This document shows, one piece after another, positions 59,244 to 64,000 of a stretch of DNA of 64,000 bases; position 1 is the first letter of the stretch, and each line of letters begins with the position of its first letter. The notes under the pieces were generated by a model. That model was not told where the DNA came from and made no database searches. It was given only the letters and a program-made list of their open reading frames with translations. Source of the DNA: Sphingobacterium puteale (GTDB taxonomy: Bacteria > Bacteroidota > Bacteroidia > Sphingobacteriales > Sphingobacteriaceae); contig NZ_RBWS01000022.1 in the NCBI RefSeq assembly GCF_003627955.1, positions 62,001-126,000 of the forward strand, written 5' to 3'. A program made the position numbers and the translations under genes.

Positions 59244-59426
59244 AGCATCCTTTACCTTCTAACCGTTGTGGAATGTGGGTGGCGGCAATTATCTGTATGA
59301 TTATGTTTGTAGCTTATCTTTGTAAATGGTTAACTTAAATTACATAGAAAGAGATTTAAGTAATACATTTATGTATTGAGTTACCCATTTTTTAACAATT
59401 TTGGATTTTTTTAAATTAAATGAATT

Positions 59427-59582
59427 ATGTTAAATTATATCGCATCTATCTGCTTGGTTTTCTTAGGGATAATGCTTAAATATTCCTCTCAGGACGGGTA
59501 TAGTCCATTAAAAAAATATTGGTTCCTTTTTGTAATTGCAGGCAGCGGATCATTAATATATAAGTTATTTCAATTACTATAG
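59427..59582 (+). CDS. small two-helix membrane protein, 51 aa
   Basis: ATG 59427 to TAG 59580-59582. Two hydrophobic segments (YIASICLVFLGIML and WFLFVIAGSGSLIYKLF) are joined by a short polar loop (KYSSQDGYSPLKKY), giving a helical hairpin. A -7 box TATCTTTG lies at 59315-59322. No family is recognised; it resembles the many tiny membrane proteins of this phylum. Confidence 0.5.
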   Translation: MLNYIASICLVFLGIMLKYSSQDGYSPLKKYWFLFVIAGSGSLIYKLFQLL

Positions 59583-59705
59583 TGATGAAGATAATTTATT
59601 GCTCTTAATAACTAATGAATTAGTAGTTCACGGATAGGCTGTGTCGGTTATTTTTGCTAAAGCCCATTTTTTGTTCGGCATATTTCCGCCTAAACACAAC
59701 GCCAC

Positions 59706-59806
59706 ACTTTTCGGTATCTCCCGTATACCGCTTACATACACCTTATTTTTCTCGGGTCGCCACGACCACAGCCATACTTTTGCTATACACATAAAAACAA
59801 AAGAAT
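59706..59806 (+). repeat. conserved leader of the beta-helix gene family, copy 3
   Basis: Hairpin 1, CGGTAT-7 nt-ATACCG, is at 59712-59730 with a changed loop (CTCCCGT). Hairpin 2, GGTCG-CCA-CGACC, is at 59755-59767. The -7 box TACTTTTG is at 59775-59782, 25 bases before the start codon. Compared with copy 4, hairpin 2 shows a paired base change. Confidence 0.85.
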
Positions 59807-62308
59807 ATGGCAAATCAATTTTTAGTTAAGGAAACGATGGATGCAATGCGCAATCTATCAACAACGGAAATCGATGGATTGAAAGGAAACAATCCAACTT
59901 ATGCAGGAGTACAGCTGCTTGGCTATTACGAAAAAGGGGATACCCCAGCACCGATTATTTATTACTTAGCTCCAACGGCGCCTGACCCAGGTGCGGATGA
60001 TGGGGGGAGTGTGATTGCAACGGGCAACATTAAGTTAATTCATGATTTCAAGAAATGTATTCATGTATCTTATTTTGGAATTATAGGAAACAAGACCGAC
60101 GATTATACAAATAAAATTAAGAGCCTTTTAATGGCACAAGCCGAAAATACAACGTTTAAATTCAGTGGCAGATATAAGGTTTCTTCCACACTCAATGTAT
60201 TAAAATTAGGGACAAAAATTATAGGGGATGATATATTATTTGAATTTACTGGAGATTATAACTCTAAATTTATCAGCGTAGAAGCTGACAACTTTAGTGT
60301 CCATGGCGCAACATTTGATGCGATGGACAAACAATTGAAAGATTGCTTTATTCATTTAACAGACAATATTAAAAATCCAAGTATCACTAACTGTATTTTC
60401 AAAAATGCCGTGGGTGTAAAATCCGGCACGAGCAATGATCAGCAATATGGGATATTGGTCAGTCCTTATGGAGTTACCAATTTTCTTATTGACCAATGTC
60501 AATTTTCCAATATTAAAAATGATAATACGGGCACGTATTCAGCTGTGGGAATTTTAAAAGGATTTTGTGGAGGTATCTATATTAGCGATGCTAGAGTTGA
60601 TGCGGCTCATCCTAATGCCAAAGAACAAACTGATTTTGTCACCGGCAATATTTCAAATTGCAAATTTTCTGATATTATTACTAAGTTGACTGACGGATTA
60701 TCCCAAAGCGAGTACACTTCATACAACGATGCCGATGGAATCAGGTTTTATGGAGGAAGTAAAGCTCAAAACTGCGATGTAAATATAGATAATTGCTATT
60801 TTAAGAATGTCGGAAAAAGGGCTATTAAGATAAGTTATATGGGGAATGTGAAGGTGAATAATATATCCGTTGAAGCTGACGGTCTCCAGTACCAAATGAT
60901 TTCCCTTATTAAAATTAATAAGGGCACCAGTGTGAAAGGCGTCAGATACTATGGTAAGGGGACCAACGTGCAGATTGCTTTTCAGAGCGATGATGGTGGT
61001 GACATCTTATTGGAAGACGTGATCGTGGATGGCTGTGAAGTTTTCTATGAGATTAATCCTTCTTTCCAGTCAGCGGGTAGCGAAATCCGCAATATCTTAA
61101 TAAAAGATATCGTTGTTAAAAATCTGTTTAGAAGAGGAATTTTGTCAAACAATGGTTATGCCAAGATCGCTAGGAATATAGTGTTGGAAAATATTTATAT
61201 GGAAGCGGATCCAACCCGAAATTCCGTACAAGCACTTAACGCAGCCTTTGGTTGGCAAGAAAATGAAGTATTTATAAAGAACTTCCGAACCAAAAATTGT
61301 GATGTCAGAGTTGATGGCGGAATGTTTAATATCGATGGTTTGCATATCACAATTGATAATCCCAATTTTTTGGGTTCTACCAATCCGCTGGGCAATTCCG
61401 CAAATGTGGCTTGGAGGAAATTTAACCATATATTGGATTTGGGCGATAATTCATCAAATAGAGACAGTGTTCCAATTTTTACCAGTAATACATCGATTAC
61501 TAGGACACCGGTGGCAACAAATATTACGATTGATATTCAAGGTATTTCGGCGAGCTACTTTGATGCTGCTATTGTTGGCTCAGATTTAAGTATAAATGAC
61601 AGAAAAGAGCTCGTCAATTTTAATCGAGACAGATTAAAGGTCCAAAACGTAACTTATAAATACGCTGCTCATCTGCCTGCTCCATTAAGAGCAGCTATTA
61701 TTTTCGAAGGTAGCTTTTTACATATAACAGACATCAAACTAGACACTGAGTCGGGCATGTTTGTTAATACACTTGAAGGTAATACCGCGAAGACCGGAAT
61801 ATTTATATCAGATGTTTTTAATCTAACACAAACCGCTTTAGATAATCCAGTTGTCAGAACCAATCGGATTATCAATAGTAAAATATGTAATGTGTTTTCT
61901 AGGGGGATAGGTTTATATCCAGTTGTAAGTTTGGGCTCAGGCAGCAGCGGCAATACCATTTCTGAAATTGTGGGCAATGCGACACCTTTTAGTGTAGAAC
62001 TTCTGGGTAGCCAGCCTAACACAAGGGTTTATAATGTATTCAACCAAACAGACTCTTATAATGCTAGAGGAACTACATTACAACGGCCTACTACATCGCT
62101 TGTGGGGCAGGAATATTTTGACACCACATTGAATCGACCCGTATGGTGGAATGGTTCTATTTGGGTCGATGGGAAGCAATATGCCGCTTCGCCGGACACA
62201 GCAGCAGATCCCAGTAATACTTATACACCATCGGAAGTTCAAGCTATTTTGGCTGAATTAAGAGATCTAAAAGCTAAACTGCGAAGTGCAGGAATACTGG
62301 CAATCTAA
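59807..62308 (+). CDS. tail-fibre-like right-handed beta-helix protein, family member 3
   Basis: An 833-aa protein without a signal peptide. It has the conserved head (MANQFLVKETMDAMRNLS; GYYEKGDTPAPIIYYLAP) to about residue 90, then HVSYFGIIGNKTDDYTNKI and a beta-helix unlike members 1 and 4 (ISVEADNFSVHGATFDAM; NCDVNIDNCYFKNVGKRAIK). The C-terminal part carries the phage-fibre motif QRPTTSLVGQEYFDTTLNRP then VWWNGSIWVDG, and ends YTPSEVQAILAELRDLKAKL and RSAGILA. So the ends are shared and the middle is swapped, as in phage fibre variation. A strong terminator follows. Confidence 0.8.
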   Translation: MANQFLVKETMDAMRNLSTTEIDGLKGNNPTYAGVQLLGYYEKGDTPAPIIYYLAPTAPDPGADDGGSVIATGNIKLIHDFKKCIHVSYFGIIGNKTDDYTNKIKSLLMAQAENTTFKFSGRYKVSSTLNVLKLGTKIIGDDILFEFTGDYNSKFISVEADNFSVHGATFDAMDKQLKDCFIHLTDNIKNPSITNCIFKNAVGVKSGTSNDQQYGILVSPYGVTNFLIDQCQFSNIKNDNTGTYSAVGILKGFCGGIYISDARVDAAHPNAKEQTDFVTGNISNCKFSDIITKLTDGLSQSEYTSYNDADGIRFYGGSKAQNCDVNIDNCYFKNVGKRAIKISYMGNVKVNNISVEADGLQYQMISLIKINKGTSVKGVRYYGKGTNVQIAFQSDDGGDILLEDVIVDGCEVFYEINPSFQSAGSEIRNILIKDIVVKNLFRRGILSNNGYAKIARNIVLENIYMEADPTRNSVQALNAAFGWQENEVFIKNFRTKNCDVRVDGGMFNIDGLHITIDNPNFLGSTNPLGNSANVAWRKFNHILDLGDNSSNRDSVPIFTSNTSITRTPVATNITIDIQGISASYFDAAIVGSDLSINDRKELVNFNRDRLKVQNVTYKYAAHLPAPLRAAIIFEGSFLHITDIKLDTESGMFVNTLEGNTAKTGIFISDVFNLTQTALDNPVVRTNRIINSKICNVFSRGIGLYPVVSLGSGSSGNTISEIVGNATPFSVELLGSQPNTRVYNVFNQTDSYNARGTTLQRPTTSLVGQEYFDTTLNRPVWWNGSIWVDGKQYAASPDTAADPSNTYTPSEVQAILAELRDLKAKLRSAGILAI

Positions 62309-62330
62309 TTGTTTGCTGATTGGTTAATTG

Positions 62331-62365
62331 GCTTCCTTCTTTAAAAGAAGGAAGCTTTTTCTTTT
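62331..62365 (+). terminator. intrinsic terminator after beta-helix gene 3
   Basis: GCTTCCTTCTTT and AAAGAAGGAAGC pair around a single A and are followed by TTTTTCTTTT, 22 bases after the stop. Confidence 0.92.
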
Positions 62366-62398
62366 AGGCATCTGTACAAACTTTAAAGAATGAAATAG

Positions 62399-62498
62399 AC
62401 TTTTCGGTATCTCTCCGATACCGCTTATATACACCTTGTTTTTCTCGGATCGCCACGATCACAGCCATACTTTTGCTATACACATAAAAACAAAGAAT
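62399..62498 (+). repeat. conserved leader of the beta-helix gene family, copy 4
   Basis: Hairpin 1, CGGTATC-5 nt-GATACCG (7-bp stem), is at 62405-62423. Hairpin 2, GATCG-CCA-CGATC, is at 62448-62460. The -7 box TACTTTTG is at 62468-62475, 23 bases before the ATG. Confidence 0.85.
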
Positions 62499-64000
62499 AT
62501 GGCAAATCAATTTTTAGTTAAAGAAACGATGGCAGCTATGCGAGGCATATCCGCTGCTGATATTACAGCTTTACAAAACGGAACTTATGCTGGAGTAGAG
62601 CTATTAGGCTATTACGAAAAAGGGGATACCCCAGCACCGATTATTTATTATCTCGCTCCAACGACGCCTGATCCGGGGTTGGATAATGGTGGAAGCCTCA
62701 TTGAAACTGGCGGAATTAAACTTGTCCACCATTTTATGGATCATGTACATGTATCGTATTTTGGTGCGACTGGACAAGGGTTATCAGATGCTACTGAAGG
62801 TATCCAAAAGGCAGTGAATTATTCTGCCGCTAGAAAAATACCATTGGTATTTTCTGAAAACACGACATACATCACAAAGGCAGTTATCAATCTACCTTCC
62901 GATACAACATTATACTTTAACAAGTGTATTGTACAAAAAACTGTTCAAACCGATGGTAAAGCAATATTCACATCAACTGACTCGACGAACATTACGATCA
63001 AGGAGCTAGTAGCGGAGGGATCTCTAACAAGTCCCGCGTCGTCTGGTTATTCAAATGTCAGCTCCTGTCTATACTTCAAAAACTGTACATATATCACATT
63101 AGAAGACTTTCATTTGTCAAAGATGACATCTGGGTTGATGGTTTACTATTGCACTGGATTAAAGGTAACGAATGGAATAATACGTAACAATATTTTAACG
63201 GGTGTAAGCGGATTTGTCAATAATTTTGAGTTTGACAATGTGTTTTTTAAAGACAATGGTATTGAAGCCGATGGACAGACGCATGACGTTTATCTAATCA
63301 ATAGTTCGAACGGTATTTTTAGAGATCTTACGTTTGACACTGCTATTGATCCAGACTCCTACAATTTAGAGGTGAAGTTTTCGGGTACACAGTTAGCTCA
63401 GCACTTTGATAAAATGGAGGATATTCTTATCGATAGGTGTAGATGGATACAGGGGAAGGGAATGGATCTGGTTGCTCAGTCACCTGAGGCTTCAGATAGA
63501 CGGCCGCTCAAGCGGATCACGGTGAAAGACTGCGACTTTGGAGCTACCGGCTGGGCCAGATTTACTGGTGTGGAGAATTGCTATTCGATCAATAACAAAG
63601 GGTGTGCTTTACAGTACAGTACATCAAGTACCTATGCAGGCCATACACCAAGTTTTACCTCGTTTAATGATGCCTTTGAAATAGTTTATAGTAACAGTTT
63701 ATCGGCGCACTATGCTACAGATGTGAATAATGTACAATTTATAAATACCGTTGTCAATAATAAATCTGGAGCAGCATTTCGATATTATGAGGCATCTGCA
63801 ACACCACCCGCATGTACCATAGTAAACCCCACTATTTTGGATAATTCAACGAAAGCTTTCGACGCACAGTTTATTGCTTCTATCGGTAACGGAAGGGTCA
63901 CTTGTGTAGGAGGAGGGCTGGCTGATAAATACAAGAGAAATATGCCCTTAAATTATATTAGTGGAGGGAATATAACACCGGATAATAGTAAAGGAGATAA
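62499..64000 (+). CDS. tail-fibre-like right-handed beta-helix protein, family member 4 (partial)
   Basis: The ATG at 62499 opens a frame that runs uninterrupted to the right edge (500 codons visible, C-terminus missing). It is closely related along its whole visible length to member 1 at the other end of the window: MANQFLVKETMAAMRGISAA, HVSYFGATGQGLSDATEGIQ, GLKVTNGIIRNNILTGVSGF and late FDAQFIASIGNGRVTCVGGG. Differences concentrate in scattered beta-helix positions (for example residues ~165-185 and 260-300). There is no signal peptide. Leader copy 4 supplies the promoter. Confidence 0.8.
   Translation, partial: MANQFLVKETMAAMRGISAADITALQNGTYAGVELLGYYEKGDTPAPIIYYLAPTTPDPGLDNGGSLIETGGIKLVHHFMDHVHVSYFGATGQGLSDATEGIQKAVNYSAARKIPLVFSENTTYITKAVINLPSDTTLYFNKCIVQKTVQTDGKAIFTSTDSTNITIKELVAEGSLTSPASSGYSNVSSCLYFKNCTYITLEDFHLSKMTSGLMVYYCTGLKVTNGIIRNNILTGVSGFVNNFEFDNVFFKDNGIEADGQTHDVYLINSSNGIFRDLTFDTAIDPDSYNLEVKFSGTQLAQHFDKMEDILIDRCRWIQGKGMDLVAQSPEASDRRPLKRITVKDCDFGATGWARFTGVENCYSINNKGCALQYSTSSTYAGHTPSFTSFNDAFEIVYSNSLSAHYATDVNNVQFINTVVNNKSGAAFRYYEASATPPACTIVNPTILDNSTKAFDAQFIASIGNGRVTCVGGGLADKYKRNMPLNYISGGNITPDNSKGD

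Noticed and set aside
4527..62498. The four leader repeats considered as CRISPR-like or insertion-sequence ends
   Set aside because: They are single, widely spaced, always at the same distance from a family ATG, and have no spacers, transposase or terminal inverted repeats. A gene-linked leader explains them better.
1..64000. Possible integrated prophage, given the fibre-like genes
   Set aside because: No capsid, portal, terminase, tail tube, lysis or integrase gene is present. Only fibre-like ends are seen, so a prophage call is not supported.
1..64000. tRNA, rRNA or known riboswitch genes
   Set aside because: No cloverleaf-like, conserved rRNA or recognisable riboswitch sequence was noticed by eye. 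A covariance-model scan (tRNAscan-SE or Infernal) was not possible here and would decide.

Overview
The window looks like chromosomal DNA of a Bacteroidota bacterium, most likely Sphingobacterium or a close relative. The grounds are a complete sigma/anti-sigma/SusC/SusD locus, many type II signal peptides, AraC-rich regulation, A-rich leaders, and repeated TAnnTTTG promoter boxes (the Bacteroidota -7 element). No rRNA, tRNA, CRISPR array or intact insertion sequence was seen.

Layout. 0-3.4 kb: small secreted or lipoprotein genes of unknown function, then a LuxR-type regulator. 4.5-7.2 kb: a tail-fibre-like right-handed beta-helix protein and a frameshifted relative, each behind a conserved ~100-bp leader. 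7.4-20 kb: an accessory stretch of small enzymes (two metallo-beta-lactamase-fold hydrolases, VOC, SnoaL, isochorismatase, FAD oxidoreductase) and regulators (Crp, two AraC), mixed with decayed fragments (VOC, TetR, NodT-type efflux protein, an unknown gene). 20.2-30.1 kb: a one-direction block with SCO1, a FixH-like lipoprotein, three MbnP-like proteins, two diheme MbnH/MauG-like peroxidases, a barrel protein, a monoheme cytochrome and a secreted Fe/Mn superoxide dismutase; it reads as a periplasmic copper/redox system. 30.7-39.2 kb: a polysaccharide utilisation locus (ECF sigma, FecR, SusC, SusD, GH29 alpha-L-fucosidase).

39.8-44.8 kb: NmrA-like reductase divergent from an HxlR regulator, MarR, an orphan ExbD, a membrane protein, AraC and OsmC. 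45.6-49.4 kb: four secreted proteins including a lipoprotein with a metzincin-type zinc motif; this block and the adjoining hydrolase lie between two exact 20-bp direct repeats. 49.6-52.8 kb: alpha/beta hydrolase, Nudix, a class D beta-lactamase and two small membrane proteins. 53-58.5 kb: a visibly GC-richer mutasome-like operon (Y-family polymerase, short DnaE-type polymerase, an unknown 157-aa protein, SRAP/YedK). 59.7-64 kb: two more tail-fibre-like genes with the same leader, the last cut by the window edge.

The most unusual material is (i) the dispersed tail-fibre-like family with hairpin-bearing leaders and no phage structural genes nearby, (ii) the 3 MbnP + 2 MbnH cluster, (iii) a palindromic operator shared by the mutasome operon and a distant 153-aa gene, and (iv) two perfect palindromes of 42 and 44 bp. 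Functions are read from motifs in the translations; no database search was run.
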